Source of the DNA: Candidatus Freyrarchaeum guaymasense
GTDB taxonomy: Archaea > Asgardarchaeota > Jordarchaeia > Jordarchaeales > Freyrarchaeaceae
Assembly: GCA_030587405.1 (NCBI GenBank)
Contig: JAUQZD010000020.1
Location: 4,222-68,221, forward strand
Reading direction: 5' to 3'
Length of the DNA: 64,000 bases
In this document: piece after piece, positions 42,868-51,677 of the stretch
Layout of the letters: each line of letters begins with the position of its first letter
Position numbering within the stretch: position 1 is the first letter of the stretch
Notes under the pieces: model-generated
Database searches by the model: none
The model's input: only the letters and a program-made list of their open reading frames with translations
Told to the model about the DNA's origin: nothing
Translations under genes and position numbers: made by a program

Positions 42868-44160
42868 ATGAGAAGAACAGTCTCGGTTTTTGGACTTGGC
42901 CATGTAGGTTTGCCTCTCGCGCTTTTATGCAGCAGGAAGGGATATAAAGTGATAGGCGTGGACTCTGATGAAGCAAAAATAGCCATGATCAGGAGAGGAA
43001 TTAGCCCTGTTAAAGACAAAAACGTGGAGGGAATGTTAAAAAACTGCAAAATTGAAGTTTCACTTAACGGGGTGGAAGCAGCTAAGGTTTCTGACGTCAT
43101 TCTCATTTGCGTTCCAACTCCAGTGGACGTGAACAAGCACCCTGACTTAAGTTATTTAATATCTGCATCAAAAACGATTGCGGAGGGGCTGGCTAGAGGA
43201 GAGAGGGGAAAGCTGATCGTCGTTGAGTCGACGGTCTACCCTGGGACAACTGAGGGCATTCTTCGCCCAATCCTAGAAAAAAGCGGAAAAAAATGTGGAA
43301 GGGACTTTTATCTGGCTCATTGCCCTGAACGAATCGATCCGGGAAATAAAAAATGGAATATAAGTAACATTCCCCGGGTGATAGGAGGAGTAGACGAGGA
43401 GAGCCTAAAGAGAGCAGAAGCATTCTATAGATCTATCCTAGACGCTGAAATATTCACCGTTAGTTCTGCCCGTGTGGCTGAGGCCGTGAAGCTTGTTGAA
43501 AACGCTTTCAGGGACATTAACATAGCATTCGTAAATGAGCTTGCAAAAGCGTTCGACATACTTGGAATAGACATCGTTGAAGTATTGAGGGCAGCATCAA
43601 CGAAACCATTCGGATTTATGGTGCACTATCCTGGGGCGGGGGTGGGGGGACACTGCATAGCCGTAGATCCCTACTACCTTATAGACAAGGCTAGCGAGGT
43701 GAACTTTTCCCACCAATTCCTCAGGCTGGCTAGGGTCATAAACGATAGTATGCCGGGATACGTCATTGAGAAAGTGGTTAGAGGACTCAACGAGATCGGG
43801 CAGAGCGTAAAAAACACCGTAATAACCGTCCTTGGAGTGGCATACAAGGGCGGGGTAGGAGACCACCGAAACAGCCCAGCACTCAGGATAATCGATGAGT
43901 TAAGAAGGATGGGGGGGGAGCTGAAGATCTTTGACCCATACATTCCTGAAATGTCAAATTGCCACGACCTTAATAGCGCCTTGGAAGGCAGCGTCTGCGT
44001 TGTCCTAGTGACAGACCACCCAGAGTTTAAAGAGATAAAATTAGAGTACCTAAAGGAGAAAGGTATCAAAGTATTAGTTGACGGACGCAACATCTACGAC
44101 AAAGAAAAAGCGAAGAAGATAGGATTAATCTACAAGGGCATCGGAAGAGGAGAACGCTAG
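42868..44160 (+). CDS. UDP-sugar dehydrogenase (UDP-N-acetylmannosamine/UDP-glucose type)
   Basis: NAD-dependent four-electron oxidation of a UDP-sugar to the uronic acid. The Rossmann motif GLGHVGLPLA is at the start, followed by CVPTPVD, ESTVYPGTT, CPERIDPG, NAFRDINIAFVNELA, and the catalytic loop GVGGHCIAVDPYY (Cys nucleophile). The C-terminal domain has GVAYKGGVGDHRNSPA. It resembles WecC-type enzymes. The start is ATG 42868 (or TTG 42865), since GGAGG lies at 42852-42856; the frame is open to 42850. About 430 residues. Immediately upstream of the tRNA-Pro gene. Confidence 0.9.
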   Translation: MRRTVSVFGLGHVGLPLALLCSRKGYKVIGVDSDEAKIAMIRRGISPVKDKNVEGMLKNCKIEVSLNGVEAAKVSDVILICVPTPVDVNKHPDLSYLISASKTIAEGLARGERGKLIVVESTVYPGTTEGILRPILEKSGKKCGRDFYLAHCPERIDPGNKKWNISNIPRVIGGVDEESLKRAEAFYRSILDAEIFTVSSARVAEAVKLVENAFRDINIAFVNELAKAFDILGIDIVEVLRAASTKPFGFMVHYPGAGVGGHCIAVDPYYLIDKASEVNFSHQFLRLARVINDSMPGYVIEKVVRGLNEIGQSVKNTVITVLGVAYKGGVGDHRNSPALRIIDELRRMGGELKIFDPYIPEMSNCHDLNSALEGSVCVVLVTDHPEFKEIKLEYLKEKGIKVLVDGRNIYDKEKAKKIGLIYKGIGRGER

Positions 44161-44258
44161 AAAAACCAGAAGAGGGGACAAGTCTAAAAGAAGGAGCGGC
44201 AAGGAACAAAACAGCAAAACATAAAAATCGGCTAAGCATACTTTTAAACTGGTAATGT

Positions 44259-44444
44259 GGGGGCGTGGTCTAGATATCAGAGGAAAACCTCTGATAGGGG
44301 AGCCTGGTATGAGCCCGGTAGCTCCCTATCCCGGGGTACAATACCCTTCTAGATGAAGGGGCATAAGTCCTGCCTGGGGCGCAGAGCAGTTTAGTCAAAC
44401 TGACGCGTAAGCGGTCCCGAGTTCAAATCTCGGCGCCCCCACCA
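44259..44444 (+). tRNA. tRNA-Pro(GGG) precursor with three introns and encoded CCA
   Basis: Acceptor stem GGGGGCG (44259-44265) pairs with CGCCCCC (44434-44440); discriminator A and CCA follow (44441-44444). The T arm is CCGAG-TTCAAAT-CTCGG (44417-44433). The anticodon loop CTGGGGC (44374-44380) gives anticodon GGG. Extra sequence folds as three introns: 44274-44302 (29 nt, D loop; 9-bp hairpin with AAAA loop), 44314-44367 (54 nt, after the D stem; TATG 44308-44311 with CATA 44362-44365) and 44385-44410 (26 nt, after position 42; 44379-44382 with 44405-44408). Each is cut after the second nucleotide of a 3-nt bulge (mostly AG). Mature length is 77 nt with CCA. The predicted position 10-25 pair is a G-G mismatch, so the second boundary may be imperfect. 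TATA-like CTTTTAAAC lies upstream. Confidence 0.9.
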
Positions 44445-44743
44445 ACATTACCTTCATCTTCACGTCTTTCGTGGGAGAGGAAAATACCAAGATTTACACT
44501 TATAACATTTTCTCTTTCCCTGACTTTGATGGGGAGTTAGATTTGATTTAGTTTAGGGGGCTGTTTAGAGAGAGGCTTCCACACTCATGGCTCATCCTAA
44601 CCCAATTTTGTTTTCTTACTACCGTAAAGCTCCACACGGCTATTTTTGAAAATGAAAAATAAAATTTAGCTTGAACATCATCCAATTAAGCTGTCTTAAA
44701 GCTAATAAAACTAAAAAAGAAAAGAGGCTGTGAAGGAGGAAGG
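44445..44743. other. gene-free stretch after tRNA-Pro
   Basis: About 300 nt with no convincing reading frame, RNA gene or repeat. Composition is mixed, becoming A-rich towards 44700. It lies next to two broken genes, so it may be decayed coding sequence, but no homology is recognisable by eye. Confidence 0.4.
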
Positions 44744-45090
44744 TTATGAGGTAGCTTGTTTTCCGCAATTTGGACAGTAGGTGGCGCCTAGTGGTAGCTG
44801 TGCTCCACAGTAGGGACAATATTTGGTTGCTGGAACAGCTGATGGAAGTTGTGTTGAGAGCTCCGTAGGAATGTAGGTGATGGAGGAGTAGTCGGCGGTT
44901 GCACTGTAGGTGGCGATGTTGTAGCTTTCTTTTTTACGCCTACGCCGAGAACACCGATAACTATGAGGGTTACGCCGAGTATGGATACGATCACACCTAT
45001 CATCAGCAAATTGTTGTATGTTACTGGTATAGGAATCCGTGTAGCAACTTTCTCGCCAAGACTATAATCTACAGTCGCTGATAACAGCAA
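44744..45090 (-). pseudogene. membrane protein with zinc ribbon, frameshifted
   Basis: The N-terminal frame (from TTG 45090) has a hydrophobic helix (LLMIGVIVSILGVTLIVIGVL), then a Pro/Thr-rich linker (PPTVQPPTTPPSP). The zinc ribbon KYCPYCGAQL...TYCPNCGKQ is encoded in another frame, ending at TAA 44744-44746. One extra base in the linker around 44865-44880 would join them. Either the gene is broken or the assembly has an indel. No hairpin of the intron type was found there. A membrane-anchored zinc-ribbon protein is the likely ancestor; function unknown. Confidence 0.55.
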
Positions 45091-45190
45091 GTTTTCGATA
45101 GTATAATATAGTATTGTATTTTATTTATTAGTATTGAAATATCTTTTTTGAAAAGAAAAATCCATCTGTTGCATTTTATTTTTTTCAATT

Positions 45191-45466
45191 ATGAAGGCAG
45201 CTATTCTTGAGCGAGCTAGAGCGGTTCAAATTATACATTTGCTTAGTCAATATGAGAAGTTAAAAGTACTGATGTAGTGCGTCGACTTGGAGGAAACCCC
45301 AATGCAACATTAACGACAATTAGTAAGCTGATAAAAGCTGGCCTAATTAAAAAAAGGAGCTGGAGCAAGATTACCTTTTACCGCGTTTTTTATAAGCTTA
45401 CCGAAAAAAGGACAGAAAGTAGCTAGGTTACTAGGAGAAATAGAAGACATTTTAAAGGAAAATTAG
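45191..45466 (+). pseudogene. winged-helix regulator with two compensating frameshifts
   Basis: From ATG 45191 the frame reads AILERARAVQIIHLLSQYEKLK, then stops. In a second frame STDVVRRLGGNPNATLTTIS and KLIKAGLIKK continue, with YKLTEK; a third step back to frame one gives GQKVARLLGEIEDILKEN and TAG at 45464-45466. Adding one A at the AAAA run (45262-45265) and removing one A at the run 45404-45409 restores a 91-residue MarR/PadR-like protein. Both changes fall in A-runs, so sequencing error and true decay are both possible. Confidence 0.6.
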
Positions 45467-45629
45467 AGAAAATAGTTTGGTTTGGGAAGGTTTGTCAATG
45501 ATCTATTAAGAATAAAAAAAGGTTGAAGTAAGAAATTTAACAGTATTTTGCGCTTCTGAAGAGTCTATTAATGGGTAAGGTTTAAAGTGGTATTGACCAA
45601 AGTATGGTTAAAACCAATAGTTTTCACTG

Positions 45630-46679
45630 GTGGTTGGGTTGGCTAGGACTGCGTTGATTTATCATTCTGAGTATCTTGAGCATGGGGTTGACGATCATCC
45701 TGAAAATAGGAGGCGTCTAGAGGCTATAATGCAGTTCTTGAGGGAGAACGGGCTTTTAAGCTCTTCAGATATTTCCCTGCTTGAACCTGAAAGGGCAACC
45801 GTCGACGACGTAGCGTTAAACCATGACTTGGAGTACATAGAGTACGTTCACAGGATTTCTGATAGGGGTGGTGGAATGCTTGACCCTGACACAGTGGTTA
45901 CTAGGGGGAGTTACGAGGTCGCGTTGAGGGCTGCTGGAGGAGGAATCCTGGCTGCTAGGAAGGTTGCTTCAGGGGAATTTAAGAATGCATTCGCCCTCGT
46001 CAGGCCTCCGGGGCACCACGCGGAGAGGAGGAGCGGACATGGATTCTGTATATTTAACAACATTGCTATTGCAGCTCACACCCTTCTTCGCGAGGGAGTT
46101 AAGCGTGTTCTGATAGTCGACGTAGACTGCCATCATGGCAATGGAACCCAGAACTCTTTCTATTCATCTCCAAACGTCCTATACTTGAGCCTTCACCAGT
46201 GGGGTATATATCCAGGTACGGGGTGGCTTGAAGAGGTTGGAGTAGGAGATGGAGAGGGATATACCGTTAATGTCCCCTTGCCGTCTAGGACTGGAGATCG
46301 AGAGTACATGTATGCGCTTGAGGAAGTACTTATCCCCCTAGCAGACGATTACAAGCCTGAGTTCATTTTGGTCTCCGTGGGTTTTGACACGCACTACTCT
46401 GATCCAATAACGATGATGAGGCTTACCTCTGTTGGGCACCGTAGGATTGCCGAGCTTCTTTTAAACGTCGCAGGAAGGTTTGGGGGAAAAATAGTTTTTA
46501 TGCTGGAGGGGGGGTACAGCTTGTCAGCTATACCGAGAAGTTTAGCCAATATGCTGTGCGTACTCGCTGGGATAGACAGAGAATGGGGAGATAAGGAAGT
46601 TGAAAGCATAGGTTTGGAGAGGGTTAAGGGAAGAGTTGAAGAAGTTAAGCATGCTCTTAAGCCTTATTGGAGCTTTTAA
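45630..46679 (+). CDS. histone deacetylase / acetoin-utilisation family protein
   Basis: Zinc-dependent amidohydrolase of the arginase-deacetylase fold; archaeal members may remove acetyl groups from proteins or polyamines, but the substrate is unknown. Motifs: RPPGHHAERRSGHGFCIFNN (paired His), DVDCHHGNGTQ (zinc Asp and His), SVGFDTHYSDP, and LEGGYSL. The active-site tyrosine near the end is in this GGY stretch. Length 349 residues from GTG 45630; a TATA-like GGTTTAAAG lies upstream. Followed after 13 nt by NAPRTase on the same strand. Confidence 0.9.
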   Translation: MVGLARTALIYHSEYLEHGVDDHPENRRRLEAIMQFLRENGLLSSSDISLLEPERATVDDVALNHDLEYIEYVHRISDRGGGMLDPDTVVTRGSYEVALRAAGGGILAARKVASGEFKNAFALVRPPGHHAERRSGHGFCIFNNIAIAAHTLLREGVKRVLIVDVDCHHGNGTQNSFYSSPNVLYLSLHQWGIYPGTGWLEEVGVGDGEGYTVNVPLPSRTGDREYMYALEEVLIPLADDYKPEFILVSVGFDTHYSDPITMMRLTSVGHRRIAELLLNVAGRFGGKIVFMLEGGYSLSAIPRSLANMLCVLAGIDREWGDKEVESIGLERVKGRVEEVKHALKPYWSF

Positions 46680-46692
46680 AGCGGTGATTGTT

Positions 46693-47886
46693 ATGAGGCT
46701 TTTCCGTGTAGCAACAGATGAGGAAATAAAATCGGGGAAGACAACAGACGTTTACTTTCTTAGAACCCTCGAAGTATTAAGGGCGAAGGGTCTTAGTGGC
46801 ATTAGAGTTGTGGCGGAGGTTACGTCTGGGTCTCTTCCGAGAGGGTGGCCGTGGGCTGTCCTAGCAGGGGTTTCCGAGGTGGCAAGGCTCTTCGAAGGCG
46901 TTCCGGTGGATGTTTACTCTATGCCTGAGGGAAGTGTTTTTAGACCTGAAGACTATAGGGGGGTACGTGCACCCGTCATGTACGTTGAGGGGGCTTACGG
47001 CGAGTTTGCCCATTTGGAGACGCCGCTACTTGGATTAATATGCCAAGCTTCAGGGATTGCAACTTCTGCTGCAAGGCTGCGTAAGCTTGTCCCAGACAAG
47101 CTAATTTTATCCTTTGGAATTAGACGAATGCACCCGGCGATCAGCCCTCTAATCGACTACTGCTGCTACATTGGAGGTTTAGATGGCGTTTCGGGCGTTC
47201 TGGGAGCAGAGCAGATAGGCATCAATCCTAGCGGGACGATGCCGCATGCACTTATAATAGTTTTTGGAGGCCAGGTTGAGGCTTGGAAGGCGTTCGACGA
47301 GGTCTTGCCCAAGGAGATTCCCAGAATTGCACTTTGCGACACGTGGTATGATGAGAAAACAGAGTCGATAATGGCTGCGGAAGCGTTGGGTGATAGGCTA
47401 TGGGGAGTGCGTTTGGATACGCCTAGTAGTAGGCGGGGAGACTTTCCAGCAATAATAAGAGAGGTTAGATGGGAGTTGGACGTTAGAGGATACAAGCACG
47501 TTAAAATATTCGTTTCAGGGGGGATAAGCGAGGACATGATAAAAGAACTTAGTGAGGCCGGAGCAGACGGATTCGGTGTTGGAACGTGGTGTAGTAACTC
47601 CCCAGTCATCGACTTCGCCCTCGACATAGTTGAAATTTCAGGGAAGCCCGTTGCTAAGAGAGGGAAAATGGGTGGGAAGAAGCAGCTGTGGAGATGTGAG
47701 AAATGCCTAATTGACGTTGTAAAGCCGGCAAAAGGAGACACGCCACCCGAATGCCCTAACTGTAGGACGAGAATGGAGGCAATGCTCCAGCCATTAATAA
47801 AAGATGGAGAAATAGTGGCTGAGCTTCCATCCCCCCAAGAAATCAGAAACTACGTCTTAGAGCAACTGCCCAAGCTGCCCGTCTAG
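46693..47886 (+). CDS. pncB: nicotinate phosphoribosyltransferase with C-terminal zinc ribbon
   Basis: Forms nicotinate mononucleotide from nicotinate and PRPP in NAD salvage. The archaeal type has YFLRTLEVL, PVMYVEGAYGEFA, FGIRRMHPA, GGLDGVSG and FVSGGISEDM with GVGTW. The C-terminal 60 residues add a rubredoxin-like zinc ribbon (WRCEKCLIDV, CPNCRTRME). The ATG at 46693 starts the conserved segment; the frame is open to 46636 inside the upstream gene. Length 397 residues. Confidence 0.88.
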   Translation: MRLFRVATDEEIKSGKTTDVYFLRTLEVLRAKGLSGIRVVAEVTSGSLPRGWPWAVLAGVSEVARLFEGVPVDVYSMPEGSVFRPEDYRGVRAPVMYVEGAYGEFAHLETPLLGLICQASGIATSAARLRKLVPDKLILSFGIRRMHPAISPLIDYCCYIGGLDGVSGVLGAEQIGINPSGTMPHALIIVFGGQVEAWKAFDEVLPKEIPRIALCDTWYDEKTESIMAAEALGDRLWGVRLDTPSSRRGDFPAIIREVRWELDVRGYKHVKIFVSGGISEDMIKELSEAGADGFGVGTWCSNSPVIDFALDIVEISGKPVAKRGKMGGKKQLWRCEKCLIDVVKPAKGDTPPECPNCRTRMEAMLQPLIKDGEIVAELPSPQEIRNYVLEQLPKLPV

Positions 47887-47944
47887 CCAGTCTACGATGA
47901 AGGCCACATAAACTCCACGTTAGGGCGACCCTTAACGATTCCCA

Positions 47945-50122
47945 CTATGCTTTAAAATCTGAAAGCTTGGTGATGCGCCTCTTAACCTCCTTTTTCCCTT
48001 CTACGTGTGCTTTCATTTTCCTTGCTAGGTTTTCGCCTATGGTTGGTAGGCTTGCCAGCCTCTCAACAGGCGTTTTCTCTAAGTCTCCCGGTGACTTTAT
48101 CCCTGCATTAAAAAGTATTCTGGCCCGAACACGCCCTACTCCTTCTAGACTTACTAGATTCAACAATTCCTTCTTAACACCATACTTTATGCGTTCCCTG
48201 AGCTCCCTCAGGAAGCTTAACTTATCATGCATCCCAAGTACTTTAGCTATTTCACATGTGGCGTATGTTAACCACTCTGCGCTTTCGACGATCCTGTAGA
48301 TGTCACCTGAACCCACGTCGAAGCGTTCCACTATTTGATCCTCTCCCCTCTCGTCGATCCATTCCTTCAGAAGCAAGGCGCCCTTAACCTCTGAGAGAAA
48401 CCATTCATATTCAACTGGGTCAGCGTCGCAGTCTGGTATAGATGTCAGGAATAAGTCTTCGTTTTCCTCCACGAACCTGTGAAGGAAGACGTAATCTTTC
48501 CTTACAAGGTAAAGCTGAGGCATATCAGGAGTGCTACATATTAAGTGTAAGTAGCCAATTTCAGAGATTTCTTTTTCACACTTTAAGCCCTTCACAATTT
48601 TAACGGCTGACAGGGGGTCGACGTAAAGCTCAGAGACACGTTTCCCAAGAACGGATGATTCGATCATGCCATCTCCCATTTTTATAAAACCATTTTCAAG
48701 GAGGAATGACAAAACATCCTTAAGGGTTGGGATGATCTGCAGGCAGCCCCCCCGCTGCCACGCGTAGAATGTCTCACCAAAAAAATTAACAAGTTCCTCC
48801 TCTCTCAAAGGCTGCTCCGAAGCGATTACCGATAAGGAATGTATCCTGAGTGCCCTCTCCGATGAAAGCTTAGATTCAACTTTCTCGGCTTTCCCATTCA
48901 CGTACTCCTTAAGGAGAAAGGATTTTTCTCTCTCGCTTTTAGCTATTAGAACGGCTTCTCCAACCGCGTCGTACTTAGGTCTTCCCGCCCTGCCAGCCAT
49001 CTGCTTATACTCAAAGACGGGTATAGGTATCCTCCCGAAGCCCTCGCTTCTCTTGTAGTTTCTCACGATCACCCGTCTTGCCGGGAGATTAACACCTGCA
49101 GCCAAAGTCGGCGTGGCAGAAAGAACCTTAATTAAGTTACCTCTAAATCCTGCCTCAACGATTTTCCTTTGAGAGTAGCTTAAACCAGCGTGATGGAAGG
49201 CTACCCCTCGCTCGATCAGGGATGATAGCTTCTCTGATATACGTGTTTTCTCCCCGCTTGAAATCACTTCTCTTGCAACCTCCCTAAGGGCACGCTTCTC
49301 ATGTCTACTTAATATGCGAGATACCGCGGGAGCAGCCGCGTTAGCTGCAGCCACAGCCCCCCTCCGAGTTGACTCGAAGATCAACGCTTGCCCGCCATTC
49401 TTAACGGTGTCAAACGCCAAGTCGACGGCTGGATCTTTTCCTACTCTTTCAACGTACAATTTGCTTCCATCGTTAAATTCTATGAGATTTTTAAGGAAGA
49501 CGCCTTCTTTAAGTGGAACGGGACGCCAGTCGCTGAAAACGAGTTTCCCTTGAATCCAATCACTGATCTCTCCAGCATTCTCTATTGTAGCACTTAACGC
49601 TAGAAGCTGAGCGCGGGTCAGCCTTTTCAGCCGGGTGAGCACGACCTCAAGCGTTGCACCCCGGTCAGGGTCGTTCAGGACGTGCACTTCATCCGCCACA
49701 ACAACTTCAACGCCGCGGAGGAAGTCTGAGGCGTGCCTCATTAAGGCATCAGCCTTCTCGTTGGTGCAGACGAGAATATCATATTTCTCCAAGTCATGCC
49801 CTGCAGAGTCGTAGTCTCCAGTGGAAATTCCAACGTTAACACCAAGCTTACTCCACTTCGAGAACTCCTCAAATTTCTCACTTGCAAGGGCACGGAGAGG
49901 AACCAGGTAGAGGGCGCGTCCCCCCTCCAGAACCTTCTTGACCATGCAGAGCTCAGCCACGAGGGTTTTACCTGATGCTGTGGGGGCAGCCAGCACCATG
50001 TTTTCGCCTTTCAGCAAGCCGGCTCTTACGGCCGCTTCTTGAGGAGGGTAGAGGGATTTAACCCCATACTGTTCTAGAAGACTTAACACCACCTCGGGCA
50101 GGTCGAGTTCCCTTACAAGCAT
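47945..50122 (-). CDS. hel308: Hel308-type superfamily 2 DNA helicase
   Basis: 3'-5' DNA helicase acting at stalled replication forks. Motif I APTASGKT, Ia PLRALASEK, II VVADEVHVL, III LSATIEN, IV FESTRRG, VI QMAGRAGRPKYD. The ratchet and HhH-like C-terminal domain follows, with GVGRVRARILFNAGI near residue 655. Length 725 residues, normal for archaeal Hel308 (about 700-720). The minus-strand gene lies between NAPRTase and the homocitrate-synthase-like gene, with no operon partner. Confidence 0.93.
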   Translation of the reverse strand: MLVRELDLPEVVLSLLEQYGVKSLYPPQEAAVRAGLLKGENMVLAAPTASGKTLVAELCMVKKVLEGGRALYLVPLRALASEKFEEFSKWSKLGVNVGISTGDYDSAGHDLEKYDILVCTNEKADALMRHASDFLRGVEVVVADEVHVLNDPDRGATLEVVLTRLKRLTRAQLLALSATIENAGEISDWIQGKLVFSDWRPVPLKEGVFLKNLIEFNDGSKLYVERVGKDPAVDLAFDTVKNGGQALIFESTRRGAVAAANAAAPAVSRILSRHEKRALREVAREVISSGEKTRISEKLSSLIERGVAFHHAGLSYSQRKIVEAGFRGNLIKVLSATPTLAAGVNLPARRVIVRNYKRSEGFGRIPIPVFEYKQMAGRAGRPKYDAVGEAVLIAKSEREKSFLLKEYVNGKAEKVESKLSSERALRIHSLSVIASEQPLREEELVNFFGETFYAWQRGGCLQIIPTLKDVLSFLLENGFIKMGDGMIESSVLGKRVSELYVDPLSAVKIVKGLKCEKEISEIGYLHLICSTPDMPQLYLVRKDYVFLHRFVEENEDLFLTSIPDCDADPVEYEWFLSEVKGALLLKEWIDERGEDQIVERFDVGSGDIYRIVESAEWLTYATCEIAKVLGMHDKLSFLRELRERIKYGVKKELLNLVSLEGVGRVRARILFNAGIKSPGDLEKTPVERLASLPTIGENLARKMKAHVEGKKEVKRRITKLSDFKA

Positions 50123-50247
50123 TCATACACCCAACTTAGACTATCAGCGGTTAGCCAATAAAGATTTCCCAGCCTAGAAAAAAATATAACAGGTGCGTCC
50201 TTAATGGCAGACCATCCATCTTCGCTATTTCCGGCGGTGTGAGAGAG

Positions 50248-51648
50248 ATGAGCAGGAAGGTAATTATTTTAGATTCGACGCTCCGGGAAGGAGAGCAGAC
50301 GCCAGGAGTTTCATTCACCGTGGAGGAGAAACTTGAGATTGCACGGATGCTAGATGAGGTAGGCGTAGGGATGATCGAAGCAGGCTCGCCGATGGTTTCG
50401 GATGGTGTAAGAGAAGCTGTAAAGAGGATAGCTCGTGAAGGATTGAAAGCGGAGGTTATCGCCCACGTAAGGGCTGTTAGAGGCGACATAGATTTAGCTC
50501 TTGACTGTGAGGTCAACAGGGTGGCGATATTCATAGGAACATCACCACTTCACAGGAGAGAGAAGCTTAAAATGAGCAAAGAGGACATCAAAGAGAAGGT
50601 TGTTGAAGCGGTCGAATACGCCAGAGAGCACGGGGTGAGAGTTAGGTTTACCCCTGAAGATGCAACCAGAACGGAGAAGGAATATCTTGTAGACGTGTGC
50701 TCGGCGGCCGTGGAGGCGGGAGCGGACAGGATTAGTGTAGCTGACACCGTGGGGGTAATGACACCGGATAAAATGTACGAGCTCGTATCCTTTCTTTCAG
50801 AGAAAGTACGGGCAGAGTTTGATGTACACTGCCATAATGACTTAGGGTTAGCTGTTGCAAACTCTCTCGCCGGGGTGAAGGCTGGAGCAGATGTGGTTCA
50901 CACCACGGTGAACGGACTTGGTGAAAGAGCAGGTATAGCATCCTTAGCGGAGGTGGCGGTTGCATTAAAAGTTCTGATGGGAATAGATGCTGGCATTAAT
51001 TTTCACCTATTAACCGAGCTTTCAAGCATGGTTGAAAGGTACAGTGGCGTGTACCTTGCTCCTAACGCACCGGTCGTTGGAGCTAATGCTTTTTCCCATA
51101 AAGCAGGAGTGCACGTTGCCGCGGTCCTAGCTAACCCAGCCACCTATGAGGCTTTCGATCCCTTAATGCTGGGAAGAAGCCGCAGGATAGTTGTGGACAG
51201 GTATGCGGGGCGTCATGCGGTGAAGGCGAAGCTTGACGAACTGGGGATAACAGTCAACGATGAGCAGCTCCAGAAGATAACGCTGATGATCAAGGAGCTT
51301 TCTGATAGAAAGAAGCGTATCGAAAACGCCGACATCCTGAACATTGCCGAAAAGGTGCTTGGCTATAATGTTAGGGGAACGCCTCCTGAAGGGGCGATGG
51401 GGATGGTTTCGATAAAGGTTGAACCACACATTTACACGACGAACATAATAAGAAAAATCATTAACATACCAGGAGTGAAGGAGGCGTTCGAGGTAAGCGG
51501 CGAGTATGACATAGTTGTTTACGTTCAAGCAAGAGACATAAGCGACCTTAACGAGTGCATAGAAGCCATAAGAAGCATAAGAGGAGTGGGTGAAACAACA
51601 ACGAAAATAATACTGAAAAGATTTGAGGGGCAAAATAAGGGAAAGTGA
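50248..51648 (+). CDS. homocitrate-synthase-like DRE-TIM metallolyase with C-terminal RAM (AsnC-type) domain
   Basis: Acetyl-CoA condensing enzyme. LDSTLREGEQTPGVSF is at the start, the metal site DVHCHNDLGLAVANS near residue 190, VNGLGERAG near 220. The last 80 residues are an Lrp/AsnC-type RAM domain (MVSIKVEPHIYTTNIIRKI, SGEYDIVVYVQARD). Known: a RAM domain occurs in the lysine-sensitive homocitrate synthase of Sulfolobus. Together with two LysW clusters this makes a homocitrate synthase for lysine likely, with feedback by lysine. Start ATG 50248 (frame open to GTG 50239). 466 residues. Confidence 0.86.
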   Translation: MSRKVIILDSTLREGEQTPGVSFTVEEKLEIARMLDEVGVGMIEAGSPMVSDGVREAVKRIAREGLKAEVIAHVRAVRGDIDLALDCEVNRVAIFIGTSPLHRREKLKMSKEDIKEKVVEAVEYAREHGVRVRFTPEDATRTEKEYLVDVCSAAVEAGADRISVADTVGVMTPDKMYELVSFLSEKVRAEFDVHCHNDLGLAVANSLAGVKAGADVVHTTVNGLGERAGIASLAEVAVALKVLMGIDAGINFHLLTELSSMVERYSGVYLAPNAPVVGANAFSHKAGVHVAAVLANPATYEAFDPLMLGRSRRIVVDRYAGRHAVKAKLDELGITVNDEQLQKITLMIKELSDRKKRIENADILNIAEKVLGYNVRGTPPEGAMGMVSIKVEPHIYTTNIIRKIINIPGVKEAFEVSGEYDIVVYVQARDISDLNECIEAIRSIRGVGETTTKIILKRFEGQNKGK

Positions 51649-51677
51649 AGAATGTTTAAGGCGTTTACATGGTTCAA

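Noticed and set aside
44281..44373. Two overlapping hairpins in the tRNA-Pro region read as terminators or a separate RNA
   Set aside because: They are explained as intron folds inside one pre-tRNA with a single T arm and matching acceptor strands.
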